Part shown: positions 12,401 through 24,059 of the stretch, in pieces | Position numbering within the stretch: position 1 is the first letter of the stretch | Layout: each line of letters starts with the position of its first letter | From: Coffea arabica | Lineage: Eukaryota; Streptophyta; Magnoliopsida; Gentianales; Rubiaceae | DNA: 64,000 nucleotides | Assembly (NCBI RefSeq): GCF_036785885.1 | Contig: NC_092326.1 | Coordinates: 40,138,287-40,202,286 of the forward strand | Direction: 5' to 3' | The notes under the pieces: model-generated | Databases searched by the model: none | What the model saw: only the letters and a program-made list of their open reading frames with translations | Told to the model about the DNA's origin: nothing | Translations under genes and position numbers: made by a program

Positions 12401-14308
12401 CTTCAGAAACCCCAATTTTGACATAGCAGACACTTTACTTGATAGTCAGATATGCCAAACTAAACATGCGACATGGAATTTAGTTCAAACATGATTTCAT
12501 TAATCCAAAGAAACAGTAAGCACCAGTTTCTTGAGTCTGGACATGATGTGGGTGACCTATTGCTTTTTTATCTCATTTTGAATATCTTTTATACCTTTTA
12601 TTTTTCTGTTCAAGGATCACCAATACGTCAAGAACACATTTCCTAAATTATTTGCTGTAAAGACTAAACACTTAACTACAAGTGTCACTTATTTCTGATT
12701 GATGCATTTAGCTCTTTTTTGCCCTTTTCTGGTGTTACATTGCCTGACAATGGTTGGAATGAACTTAATTTTTCAAAACAATAAACAGGCATATGTCATA
12801 AATAACTTTGCAGGAGTAGTAGAAAGCAATAACTACAGGAAATTGTTACTCGCTTCTGAATATGCAGAAAAAAGAAGTGCATGCTAGAAGCTCTACTTGT
12901 TCTACAATAAGCCTTTCTGATATAAGTTTGAACATGATTTACATGAAATTTATAAAAGTTCCAATGGCCATAGTCTTAATATTACACTTCAACCAGAAAG
13001 GCACTGTATGTATTAGCTCAGCTGCAAATTAATGTGTGCCTCTAAATTGAATTTCAAACAATGAATATTCTTTCTATATTCGGATTGATTTTGCAGAAGG
13101 ATAAAGAAGTTTTTCTGTTTTGTGAACCAATAAATGATGCAGGTCATCTGAAAACGAAATAAAAAAAACACTAAAGATCCACCTCAGGAAAGATAATAAT
13201 CATCACCTGGACGGTAAAAGATGCAAAAAACCAGAAAAATGATGGGCAGCCAACTGCTTTCCTTTCTTTCTGGAAAAGTGCAAGTTGATCCTTGAAACTC
13301 CTTCCTGAGAAAGGCGGTGGCAATGGAGGAGGCACTTTAAGAGATGCATAAGATGGTCAGGTTAAGTATCAGAACCAACAAATAGTAGTACCTTTTTAAT
13401 TTATCTTCTCCTTCGTATATTCTACTTTTCCCCTTCATCTTTGAAAGACAACTTAGTTACTCCCATTCACATTTTTTGACTTACTTTTTTCCATTCCACA
13501 AGAGTCAGCAATCAAAATTAAATTTTCTAGCAATTACAGCAAGTCAAAAGGGTTCCCGCTCTCTAAAACTGACCCAGTAATTAAATGGTAGAAGTCCAAA
13601 TGGACAATTAGGAAAAGAAGTAAGAAAACAAGTCAAATTCTCACATTTAGGGAAAACTTCTGCAATCTTCTTCAACTTGTGAAGTTGAAGTACTACAAAG
13701 GGAAACAATGTGAGTCTTAGCGCCAGCGTTGAGGAAGCAATCACTAGCCACCTGCAAATTGAATGATCAACATCAATTCATCAAGCTAATTTCCTACTAA
13801 AAAACTAAATTTTAGCACTAATGCATAAGTTATAACTTATATCTTACAGACAACCAGGAACAAACTGAACTTTTATGGGTAAATAAAATTATGGGAACTG
13901 AAACGGAAATTACCAAGGAAAACCGGTGAAATCGTGATAACCATCGAGAAACCAAATCAACGCACGGACTGGAAGAATTGACTCCTCTGCAACACTATCA
14001 GCACCAATTTCTCCAGTTCCGGCGGTACTTATCGCGGAGAAGAGCTCGGACTGAGTGAGGTCCGAGTCACCATCGAATTGGCCAGTTGACTCACTAGTGG
14101 AAAAGGAGCGACTCAAAAGGAAATTATAAGGGGTGAGATATCGCAGCGGTGGATTTGACGGCGCTGCCGCCGGAATCTTTTGGTGTAAGAAATGGCGGTG
14201 GTTAGGGTGGTGGTGAGGCTTAATGGAGAAGTAGAAAGAGGAGTTGGAAAGTGAACGGCGAGATCGACGGAGGAGGTTTGAGAGGGTAGAGATTTTTGGA
14301 GTTGCCAT
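6432..14308 (-). CDS. YidC/Oxa1/Alb3-family membrane insertase with C-terminal TPRs (OXA2 / ALB3-like type)
   Basis: Fourteen minus-strand exons: 13914-14308, 13645-13751, 13207-13334, 11952-12023, 11083-11184, 10292-10351, 10084-10149, 8690-8737, 8060-8233, 7912-7967, 7719-7836, 7289-7378, 6699-6808, 6432-6591. All phases agree, giving 561 residues. The N-terminus is Ser/Arg-rich and acid-poor, like an organelle presequence. The insertase core (about 120-330) includes WWLVIASSTLALRLTLFP, the LPPPLPPPF loop, FFWFFASFTVQVPLFLLWI and the last helix pair. TPR-like helices (about 385-530) include LALKKDPEYVRALLLLGQAL and ALFGAGRKAEAAEHLRRA. This layout is known from plant mitochondrial OXA2 and the related ALB3-like TPR proteins, which insert or fold inner-membrane proteins such as COX2. 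Mitochondrion or plastid cannot be settled from sequence. The ATG at 14308 was chosen because the in-frame triplet just upstream is TTG. Confidence 0.9.
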
Positions 14309-15132
14309 TTCTGGCAAAGGTTTTAGCTGACGGCCGCGACGGCGGAATCGGAGGAAGAAGAAGCACTACTTATTATTGGAATGAAGCGCTTGAAATACAC
14401 CTGTTGAATTCTTACATATTTTGACAACAGGACTCGGAGAAATGCTAAATCCACATTCCCTCCCCCCAAAAGCCTCAAGGCCAAATATACTCTTGGTGCT
14501 AAAAAAAAAACCATGAAGATTGAAGAATGTAAGATTGTCTAATTTTTCACACTATCATATAGAACTTTCTATACATTATCCTTCACTTTTCTATTCTTAA
14601 TACTTGAGTGATATTATTAATGAAATTTTTGTTTGTGGGATAGAAGGCATATGAATAAACTTTTGTATACGATAGATTGAAAATTGAGATATTGATTTAC
14701 ATTATTGACAAAAAACTCTCCAAAACTTCATGAAATTTGTTTAACTTGCAATGTTTTACAAGATACTCATTTGACATGAAGATGAGACGGTGTATGATTT
14801 CAACGTTTGTTATTAAAGAAAAAAAATATATTTTTGAGTTATCGTTTTTAGCACGAATTTCAATTATCTATATTTAGGCGATTCTTATCATGCTCAAAAT
14901 TATTGTCTTAGGGTATTCAAGAACATTATCGAATTACCAACAAAATAACATATAATTTTCTTAATTAACTTGAGCAAATCATTGCACAAGAAGATTTGCT
15001 ACAATATCTATCACTTCATCAGCAACATAAAACTTACAATAATCCACTCTTTTACCATTATGAAGTACTCCTAAACATTATTCATATTTTCCCCTCCTTC
15101 CGACGAGCATGTCCTAATTCTGCCTAGACCTT
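14309..15132. other. Intergenic: insertase promoter/5' UTR and DUF538 3' flank
   Basis: About 0.8 kb that must hold the insertase promoter (immediately upstream of 14308 on the minus strand) and the DUF538 3' UTR. AT-rich. No clear TATA box, repeat or RNA gene was seen. Confidence 0.4.
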
Positions 15133-15576
15133 TCAGTTCTCTTCATCCACTTCTCCATCCTCAAAGGCCTTAGTTGGAAAAGTCTTCGAAAAACCAGTCG
15201 GATTCTTGAACGTAACTTTCTCAGAATTTGGATCTTCAATGTAAATATCAGAAACGGTGACCCAAATAAAGAGTTCCTTGCTTTTTACACCCGTCAGCTT
15301 TTTCATCCTACGATCCTCAACAAAGGCAGTAACCTCTGTATCATACGCTACAGTACGGCCAATGGAACGAAACTTATGCTCCTTTTTGTTCTTCTGCTTC
15401 AGCCAAACGAAACCTGTAGATTCATTATAGCCCGCCTCGATGAGCTCATCCAAGGGCAGTAGGCCCTTTGGGAGGTTCATATTCTGCAGGAGCTCACGAG
15501 ATTTTTCTTTGCAGAGGGCAGGGTCTGAGTACATTTCAGCATTTTCTCTATGGTTTTCAATGAGTTGGGATGACAT
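15133..15576 (-). CDS. DUF538-family protein (SVB-like)
   Basis: A single uninterrupted exon of 147 codons. The protein follows the DUF538 pattern: a helical N-terminal part (SRELLQNMNLPKGLLPL), then GYNESTGFVWLKQK, a beta-rich core ending in ELFIWVTVSDIYIE, and the closing GFSKTFPTKAFE. The family includes Arabidopsis SVB (trichome size and branching) and is widespread in land plants; its biochemical role is unsettled, with lipid-binding or pectin-related ideas published. Length is typical. There is no signal peptide, so a cytosolic or peripheral form is likely. The ATG at 15576 is the first in frame and lies about 100 bp downstream of a TATA box. Confidence 0.9.
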   Translation of the reverse strand: MSSQLIENHRENAEMYSDPALCKEKSRELLQNMNLPKGLLPLDELIEAGYNESTGFVWLKQKNKKEHKFRSIGRTVAYDTEVTAFVEDRRMKKLTGVKSKELFIWVTVSDIYIEDPNSEKVTFKNPTGFSKTFPTKAFEDGEVDEEN

Positions 15577-15673
15577 TTTTTTTAGGATGAGGGACTTTGG
15601 AATGGAAATGGGAAGGCAGAAGGAGATTGATTGTATGAGGTTGCTTTGGTGTAGGAAAAGGTGGTGGGAAAGG

Positions 15674-15683
15674 GGTTTATATA
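15674..15683 (-). promoter_or_regulatory. TATA box of the DUF538 gene
   Basis: The minus strand reads CTATATAAAC about 100 bp upstream of the DUF538 ATG, in the position expected of a plant core promoter. It predicts transcription starting near 15645-15655. Confidence 0.6.
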
Positions 15684-16253
15684 GGAAATATTTGGCATGG
15701 AAAATTTACCCAAAAAAAAAAAAATGGCAACTTTTAATATGGAAATGTGAGGTGCAATTGATATGGTGGGTCAATATGAGGTGAACCTTTCGAGCAGTCT
15801 TGGTTATATATATAATAGTATGTCTTCTTTCATGGTTTATTCCTTGAATGAATGTACAATGAGCTTCGTTTTTTGCATGTACTGGAATTCTGTAAATGCA
15901 GGAGAATACATTTGGCAAAGAAATAGTAGAAGGTTCAAAGGAAATAAATTGGGAACCGGAGAAATTCCATATATCAATGTTGGTGGTGGTGTTTATGGGG
16001 ACATACATAGTTGATGAATTGCGTTTCTGAACACAAATGATAAGGAAAGTGAGGCTAATTTGGCAGAGATTTCATGGTTTCAAATTCATATCTTTGTCAT
16101 AAATCATAACACATATATTCAACCCAGATTTTGCTGATTGACACCGATTGAAATGGAGATTTCAAGTACGGTTATGATTATTCAGGGCATTTGTTCATTT
16201 GATTCTGCACAACAAAACAATTCCTGTTTTTTTTTTTTTTTTCTAGAACAACG

Positions 16254-16418
16254 AGTGTGTTTGGATTATGCATAATTTCCACCTTATTTACACGCACTGA
16301 TTTGCTTGCATGATCAACACATTTTTCAATCACCTTTTTATCTCACATGTATCGTATCAAAAAGTGTTACTATATTTTTTCACAAAATTATTCAAATAAT
16401 TTACCATCCAAACACACT
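16254..16418. mobile_element. Small MITE with GTGTGTTTGGAT inverted ends
   Basis: The ends AGTGTGTTTGGAT (16254-16266) and its inverted match ATCCAAACACACT (16406-16418) bound 165 AT-rich bases without a reading frame. A related copy lies at 23451-23629. The superfamily is uncertain because no clear target duplication is visible. Confidence 0.6.
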
Positions 16419-19169
16419 GGTCCAAACCTAGTAAGGATTTACATCAGATTGTCTCAACCCTCAAAGGGAATGTTTCTAATACAAGAGATTCAATCAAGAT
16501 ATATATATATATATATGCAGTACAAAAGAATCATACACATTTGATATGTCAACCATGAACGCTCGAATAGATGAACAATTAATTGTTTCACTTTGCTCAG
16601 CTGCTATCCACCAACAACAAACTAAATACGTGCCTGCTGCATGCCTTTCAAGTTTGAAGACAACTTAGTGACCATGCATCATGATGCAAGATATTGAAAA
16701 GGCAACCAAGTTCAAAGGGACAACATACATAGTCGTTTTGCCTCTGGCGGTGCTGAACGATGCTACTATCAGCAGTGGTTAGTGGTTGGAGTACCTACCA
16801 AGTTTCTAACTTCTTGCGCTTCATCTTCTGATACAAATTTTGGCTCTTTTATCAACGGTAGATAGATGGTTTTGCCTCTTCCAAGTGATGCAACTGGGCA
16901 GTACCATAGTGCTTACATGCTAAGGCCTTTAACATTAGCTGGCTGGTACAATGTAACAAGCAGCTTGAAGATATATAGGTCTCCTTCTCGGTTGCTTTAG
17001 ATTTTACAAAACTTGATTATAAAGAATAATGGAAATCAACGTAAGCTGCTTTTTAGATGACTACAGATTTTAATTAATCAATCAAGAACAAATCCGGCCA
17101 TGGACAGTTTTTTGTACCCAAAAAGTAAAAAATATTGCATGTTTGTTGGTGGGAAGAAGCTAAGTTAATGAACCTTCAAATAGTAGTACAGGCCGATACA
17201 AGGTGTGCCCAATTCTTTTGTATATCCCTTTTCAATTCTTCTCAATTATTGATCGATTTCTTTTTTGTCTCTTTCCTTGAATAGCGAATGGTGATGACCT
17301 AACACACGATCACAATCACGCAAACTGGGAAATACTACATCTTAAGCTTATGGGAGTAGTATGAACAGAAGTAAAGGCCAAAGGCGGATGCCCAAGTCAA
17401 TGTTCTCCACCAGATGCCATCAACATCAAATTATGCCTAGTTTGTCAACTTTTTGTTGCAACTTCTGGTTTGTGGTAAATGTGCTGGACTTGATAGATGT
17501 GATCCATGGTGGAATCAAAAGCAAATCTAAACTTGGGTAATCATGCCAAGATTGCAGGATCCTCTCTATTTCACTCCATTTTTTTGTGCTCCAATTTCTT
17601 ATATCTAAATCAGCAAAAGCCAAAAAAGAATGGAGCACTGATAAGCTCAGTTTTACGAGTAAAACAAGAAAATCAACCCCGTTTGAAATGCTATTTATAA
17701 GTACTATAATAAGAAAACTGCTCAATCAAGTTGGCAAATATTTTGTGGAAGGAAATTCTTGTAGGCACCAGTGAATGAAGATGAATGAACCATGCACTGT
17801 TTCGATCTTCAGAAATAGTACATTTCTCATCGGTAAATGGTCACCAGGTTGTCATCCAATCCAATCTACCTTCTAGTTTTCAATCTCCTAGGAAAGCATG
17901 TTCCATATATACTACTACTTTAACTTGCTCGAGAGGGAGTTCCAACTTCCAATGTGGGGTAGAGATTTGTTCCCTCTTTACATGGTGGCAAAACTGACCT
18001 ACCCCATCTGGTGTAGTTTTCTTCGTTCTGTTCTTTCTTCTCATGATTCTGTAGTAATTGAAGCATCAACCATTTTCCATCATGAAGAATGAAATCAACA
18101 AATAAACATGGCACCACAAGAATATTCCCACGTAATGATTAAGGAAAAAGAAAAAGGTTCTTGTTTGGGATTCTTTTTCGTTTTTATCTGCTAGCTACTT
18201 TCATCTTTGGCTTGCAAATTTCCACTTACAACTCCGAAGAAAAATGTTATATTATATAGTCTAATAAATGAAAACTATATAATAAAATGATAGTAGAAGC
18301 GCAAATAACAAAAAAGAGAGCGTAAATAACATTTCTCTTAGTATAAAACATCAATTTTAAAATTTGGATCCACAAAATTGAAATCCAATTATGTCGTTTT
18401 GTCCCAAATGTATATAGCAAGATAATTATCTCATTACTCAATGACAATCTCGTTTTTGTTGGGGCCGAATTCCAATTAATTAAAGATTTTGTAATCACGG
18501 TACATTACTTTAACTGATTTTGGAAAATCAATTTATTTTTATGATGTTCTCAATTACTTTTGGATTCTAATTATAAATTTTTTAATGACCAAAAAAGTTA
18601 AAATTTATAATCATTTAAAAAGTAGTTTTTGCTGATCCTGATTTCTCCATAATCATTTTTTGTCATCATATTTTTGTAAAGTTTAAAAACAACCGAGAAC
18701 AAGGCTAATGGTAAGAGACATCTTCAAAAATTGCTTCTGAAATTTCGTATCCATAAGGGATGCATATATTTCGAGAATTTTCATTGGTAAAAAACCATCA
18801 ATTAAATTTGAAGATCAAAAAATCAAATATTAGACTTGCAAGCAGTTGATTTATACCGTGATAAAATTCCTGGTAATCCAAAGATGATACCAAGTGTACA
18901 AAAAAATTAAAAGGAAAAGAACAAAAAGAACAGAACAACTTTAAAGTTTATTGCTTTTACAATTCTACAAACTCTTCACTTCTTTTTTTGTGGTGTGTCA
19001 TTTTCAATCTTAAAAATCACGAAACTCAGTAATATAAGAGTACAATAATTTTTAATAGTATCGTACATTCCATAAAATCGTGAGGAAAAAACAAATGGAG
19101 GAAATTGAATTGGTTATATCCAGAGTTGGTTGATGATGGATGACATATGGGGCTATGTTTGCAGGCTAA

Positions 19170-22100
19170 ATGGCTGCTGTGGTGTCCTTGAAAACTTCCA
19201 AGCCACTTCTCTTCCAATCGAAGCTCCTCTGCTTCTCCCTCTTCTATTTCTTCTCCTCTCTATTCTTGGCTCTCTACACCACTCTCTCCAATACCAAATG
19301 CCTCTTCAGATCATCCCCATTTGATCCCATTCAGTATTCTCTCTTCTCTTACCCTTCTTCTTATGGAGAACACAAGTATGCCATTCCAACCCTTCGTTCT
19401 TCATGCGATTCCCCTGTTTATTTCTCAGGTACATATGCATGTCTCGATCAACTTTTGCGTGAGAGGATTCTCATTCATCTTGATTCTTGATCCGATTATG
19501 GTTGTTTATTGCATAAAGGGTTTTTGTTTCTGTATCCAGATTATGCTGCTGTTTCCCAAGAAATACAAGATTTATGTAGGAATTCAACCGCATTAGGATC
19601 CCGGACTCTGAATTATATGCAGAGGAATGCTCAGAGTTTTGGTGGCAATTTCAGCACTCAGAAAAGATTTTCCTTTTTTGATCATCCCAGGGATGGAGCT
19701 GAAATCCCTTGTGGATTCTTTCAAGGAATCCCAATTACGTTTCACGGTTAGTGTTAGTACACAGAAAAACATCCACTTGATTGAGTTTCCTCAAAAAAAA
19801 GTTGTAATTTCTAGGAAATCTTTATGGCTGCTTACAGGCACTGATACTACTATTTTTTGGGTACTTTTGTTGAATTCATTCTCAGATCGAGCGATCATGG
19901 ACAGATGTGACAGAGTTGTGGTGGTGTCAGCCATATTTGGCGACCACGACAAAATTAGGCAGCCAAGGGGACTAGGGGCAAAGACACTGGATTCTGTATG
20001 TTTTTTCATGTTTGTAGATGAAGTGACCCTCGACAGGCTCGATTACCACAATCTGATTTCAAGAAAAGTCAAGGAACCTAAAGTTGGCGTGTGGAGGATT
20101 GTGAAGGTAGCAAGCGAGAAGTTATATGAAAGTGCAGCAATGAATGGAGTGATTTTCAAGTACTTGGTTCACAGGCTTTTTCCCAACTCAAAATATAGTA
20201 TCTGGATCGATGCAAAGTTACAACTCGTGATTGATCCGCTGTTGTTAGTTCATTCACTTGTAATTCAGGAGGATGCTGATATGGCGATCTCAAAGCATCC
20301 ATTCTTTCTTCACACAATGGAGGAAGCCATGGCAACTGCAAGGTGGAAGAAATGGTGGGATGTTGATGGATTGAAGTCACAAATGGAGACGTATTGTGAG
20401 AATGGCTTGGAACCATGGTCCCCAAACAAGCCTTATCCCTCAGGTACTCGACACTTCCTCTTGCCTGCTCATTGACAACCCCCAAACACCATCCCCCCCC
20501 CCCCCCCCCCCCCCCCCCAACACCCCAAACAAAAAAACATTTTCACAAAGGAGAAAGGAATAATGGCCCCCATTTGCAGTCCATATTGACGGTTGAGCCT
20601 GTAGTAGCTTGCAAGCAATCGTGTCTCAAACAAATTTGACAAAACGTACACAGCAAAAAAGACAGGAATGGAAGTTTGATGACAACCTTGCGGACAGAGA
20701 TTAGCCATATTAATATTTGTTCCTTTAAGTTAATGAGCTGTACTCCATTGAGAAATGTATTAGGGATGCACAATAGATCAGCTGCATGCCTCTTTTGCTT
20801 TTTCAACCCCCTTAAGAGCAGGCCCTGAATCATGATTATAGTTTGGAAACGTAATATGGACGCAGACATTATTGAAGTATCCTTCGGAAGCATTTTTCTT
20901 TTGGATTGATGATGTTATAGTAATAAACTTTTGCATGTCATCTTTAAGCAAGTTAGCTTCTTGTAGGGTAATCTTTATGTGGATTCCATTCTTTTTTTAA
21001 TGACGATTCTTGTCTAGAGGTCTGGCTACATGTGAATTCTTGGCTCAACTTGTCAAGTAGGTATGTTTTATGACCTTGTTTTTAGAGAAGATTCTTGGAG
21101 TTAGTAAGCCTAAATCGCCATTGTTGTTGGATGCTGAAAACAAATCAAGCACTTGCCTTGCATTTTAGCCTCGATGGCAGAGAACCAATCATCTGAACCT
21201 TTTCTTCCTTTTTGAAGGAGGGGAAGAATAATATAATTAAGGAATACAAGTGAGCTCATGTGTCAACTCGCCAGTGGATACATCCTATGACTTTGGGTTA
21301 TATTATAGAGAAGATTGATGTTAGGTTGAAGTGGCTTCAGTTGTTTGGTGATGAAAACAAGCCAAACACTTGCACTGCATTCTTGGCTCGATGGTTGAGA
21401 ACCAAAAATTCCCTCTCTCTTAAGGAGGGGAAGAACAATATGTCGAATGCACGTGAGTTCTTCTACCTCATCTAGCCAGTGGACATGTATTTTTCTATGA
21501 CCTTCCTTACAGGGAAGATTAATGTTAGGTAGAAATGGCTTCAGTTGTTGGATGATAAAAACTCTATTATCCGAAACAAGAACAATAGGGGAAATACACG
21601 TGAGTTCTTGGGTCAACAGCCATATGGATTGTAGACTAGGGTTGCTTTTCCACTACTTTCTATTTTTTTTTAAGGACACCGATAACATTTCTATAACCTA
21701 ATTTATCTTAATTTAGAAGAAGAAGAGTCAAAAGAATCTAATATATAGGTATAAAAATCTGAGTAGATCAAAGGGATGTTCTGACACCTCCTTTAAATTT
21801 TTTTCACTGGCAGATGGAATTTGAACTGATCCACTACCTAAAGAGAATTTAGTCATCTTTTACTGGCTATTAAGCCAAGGCTTAGTGGTTTGCTTTTCAA
21901 CTACTTTCTGGCTGTTCAACTAGTCAGGGAAAACCATTAAAATTGTTCATTTTTTGTCTTTTGCAGATGTGCCAGACACTGCTCTAATCATAAGAAAGCA
22001 TAGTATGGCTACAAACTTGTTCTCGTGCCTTGTATTCAATGAATTGGAGGCATTCAATCCAAGGGACCAATTGGCATTTGCATATGTTAGAGATCACATG

Positions 22101-22304
22101 AATCCGACATTGAAGATGAACATGTTTGATGTTGAAGTTTTTGAACAAGTGGCTATTGAGTATAGGCACAACCTTAAACAAGGAGGGCCCTCTGTGCCCA
22201 AGGGACCCAAGATCAACAGAGCTAGTTTTGACTTGTTTGTAAATAAAACTTGTAGCAAGTGTGAGCAATATCTCTTGAAAATGTGGGGTGAGTCCCATGA
22301 TTGA
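19170..22304 (+). CDS. DUF616 / TOD1-like Golgi-type protein
   Basis: Four exons (19170-19428, 19540-19746, 19886-20443, 21967-22304) encode 453 residues. A type II membrane anchor lies at about residues 19-38. The DUF616 domain spans about 155-445, with DRVVVVSAIFGDHDKIRQPR, SIWIDAKLQLVIDPLLL, HPFFLHTMEEA, a WWDVDGLKSQ segment and the closing FNPRDQLAFAYVRDHMNP. Arabidopsis TOD1 of this family was described as an alkaline ceramidase acting in guard-cell and pollen-tube turgor; other DUF616 members such as MUCI70 are treated as probable glycosyltransferases. Either activity is possible here. All three introns are phase 1 and each splits a GAT codon (G|AT, Asp). Intron 3 (1.5 kb) holds a poly-C run and a repeat array. 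The length is close to that of TOD1. Confidence 0.88.
20493..20518 (+). repeat. Poly-C run of 26 bases in intron 3 of the TOD1-like gene
   Basis: Twenty-six consecutive C residues, very unusual in this AT-rich sequence. Its length in the assembly may be unreliable. Confidence 0.9.
21030..21640. repeat. Tandem array of about 2.7 degenerate units (~215 bp) in intron 3
   Basis: Units start near 21084, 21307 and 21521 with GAAGATT and share TTGTTGGATG, AACAAGCCAAACACTTGC-like text, CTCGATGG, GAGAACCAA, GGAGGGGAAGAA and a CCAGTGGA segment followed by CTATGACC. The first two spacings are about 223 and 214 bp, and the third unit is incomplete. Confidence 0.65.
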
Positions 22305-24005
22305 TTTGTTGTCGATCAGACTTTTTTTTCTTTTTTTCATTTATACAGAACAGATTGTGAATGAAAAAGTAGAAAAGAAAAGCTGGCACATCAGAAACAG
22401 GCAGCAGCGAATGTTCAGGCAGAAAGATCAGCCAATCATGTGAATTCAGCTTTATAGAAACATCATCCGAAATCTGAAGTTCCTGCTGCGGATTGGGCCG
22501 ACACAGCTCAGAATTTAAGGATCTAAGACTGGGACTGTTACCAGGATCTAGGACTTTTACCAGTGAAACCGTCCGAATCTATTTCGTGCATTTGAACAAA
22601 ATGTAAATGTATTTGTTCAGAATGTAAATCAACTTGAATACTGTATAAATTGAATTTATTTTTTTTTGTGAATTTTACACATATTAAAATAGTCAATGTA
22701 CGGCTCGTAATCTGAGATAAATAATTTTTTCTTCACCAATTAAGGCCTGCCCAAACCATCAGTCTTAGGCTGGTGGCCATCACCAACCTTGTCTCCCACC
22801 AATTTGCTACAATTGTGATTCTTCAAAAAATTCAGACGGGTGCGTGGTGCATCCATCTGATCCGATGGTGGTTCTGTTCCCATCGGTCTTTCATAGATCT
22901 AGTTGGGTCTCCCTGTAATTAGATTAAAATAGAGTAGGAGTAGGAATAACGATTGATAAAAAAAAAATAAAAAAATTTAAGGCGTACCCAAAATTCAGAA
23001 TTTAACAGCCCTGGTGCTTTTGGGCTGATTCCCAAAATGATACAGTGGCAGTAGGGTCCTCCAAAGCTGTTCCATTCTATCCATAGGAAACATCTAAATG
23101 CCTCTCTCTGGTCTACCACATTTTTTTTTTTGTACTTTTTAGAGTAGTACAAGAAAAGGCTTGGATCATTACGTGACAAATACAAAATTTTGACACAAGT
23201 GAATGCCTCCCAGGTAAGAATAGAATCGGACTAATACATTTTTGTGAATTTTCATTGTGATTTGGGTCTGCAAGAGCTTGAAGTTTTGTGACAAGTAAGA
23301 AGCTACTAATTCCATAACCATCAGTTAATTTTATAGCCTTGTGATAGATTATTGAATTGTTAAGGATTAATTAACATAGGGGCACTTTGTGAATGGATTA
23401 TAGCACTATTAGCGCATGTACTGTGTGCCCAAATGATGCAAAAATAATTAAGTATGTTTGGACTAGCTAATTTTTTTAAAAAAATTGTGTTTGTATCACA
23501 ATTACAATTGTTATTTACCTTTATATTTTTTCAATAACTTTTTTATCTAACATATATCACATCACAAAAGTTGTTACAGTTATTATTTCAAATAATACTA
23601 CTGCAAATAATCTCCTATCCAGACACACTTATAGATTGTGCAGTAGTTATAACATGAAATTTACTTCACCGGATCATTGACTAGTAATGTAGTGGATTTT
23701 TCACCTTTTACCACAGTTTGTTTCTAATTCATGTTTGGTTATCCTTTTTTTTTAAAAAAAAAAAAATTAGATGAAAGAAAGTAAATGCAATTTCCTAAAA
23801 AGTGGAACGTTTTCTATTGTATGAAAAAAAAAATGCTACAAGAGAAATACCTAATCTTAAACATGTATATATTGCATGAATTTTTCCTCGAGAGTATAAT
23901 TAAAAGTTCAACTATAGAAGATATGAGTTCAACAAAGTCAAAACATGTAAATTTGTGCATGAAAAATACCAATATATCTAGAATCACATATGGAAAGATA
24001 CCAAT
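22305..24005. other. Intergenic region between the TOD1-like gene and dynamin relic 1
   Basis: It holds the 3' UTR of the TOD1-like gene, one MITE (23451-23629) and AT-rich filler. I looked for a dynamin N-terminal exon with the GDQSSGKS P-loop and found none on either strand. A T9A-rich palindrome sits near 23738-23768. Confidence 0.5.
23451..23629. mobile_element. Second copy of the TGTTTGGA-ended MITE family
   Basis: Left end AGTATGTTTGGAC and right end TCCAGACACACT are inverted matches. The interior shares TTTTTATCT, ACATATATC and TTATTTCAAATAAT with the copy at 16254-16418. No reading frame. Confidence 0.55.
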
Positions 24006-24059
24006 TTGAGACATTATGCTACACTTCAAGCAACTTTAACTCCCTTCTTGTACAAGACA

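Larger units (their letters stand above)
15577..19169. other. Long intergenic region (3.6 kb), no supported gene
   Basis: Apart from the DUF538 core promoter and one MITE (16254-16418), I see no gene. Open frames are short and overlap on both strands, as chance frames do in AT-rich DNA. A poly-T run sits at about 16227-16242 and a short (AT)n run at about 16499-16515. The region must hold the upstream regulatory sequence of the TOD1-like gene. Confidence 0.5.

Noticed and set aside
14309-14317. Three extra N-terminal codons for the insertase
   Set aside because: The upstream triplet is TTG; the first ATG is at 14308.
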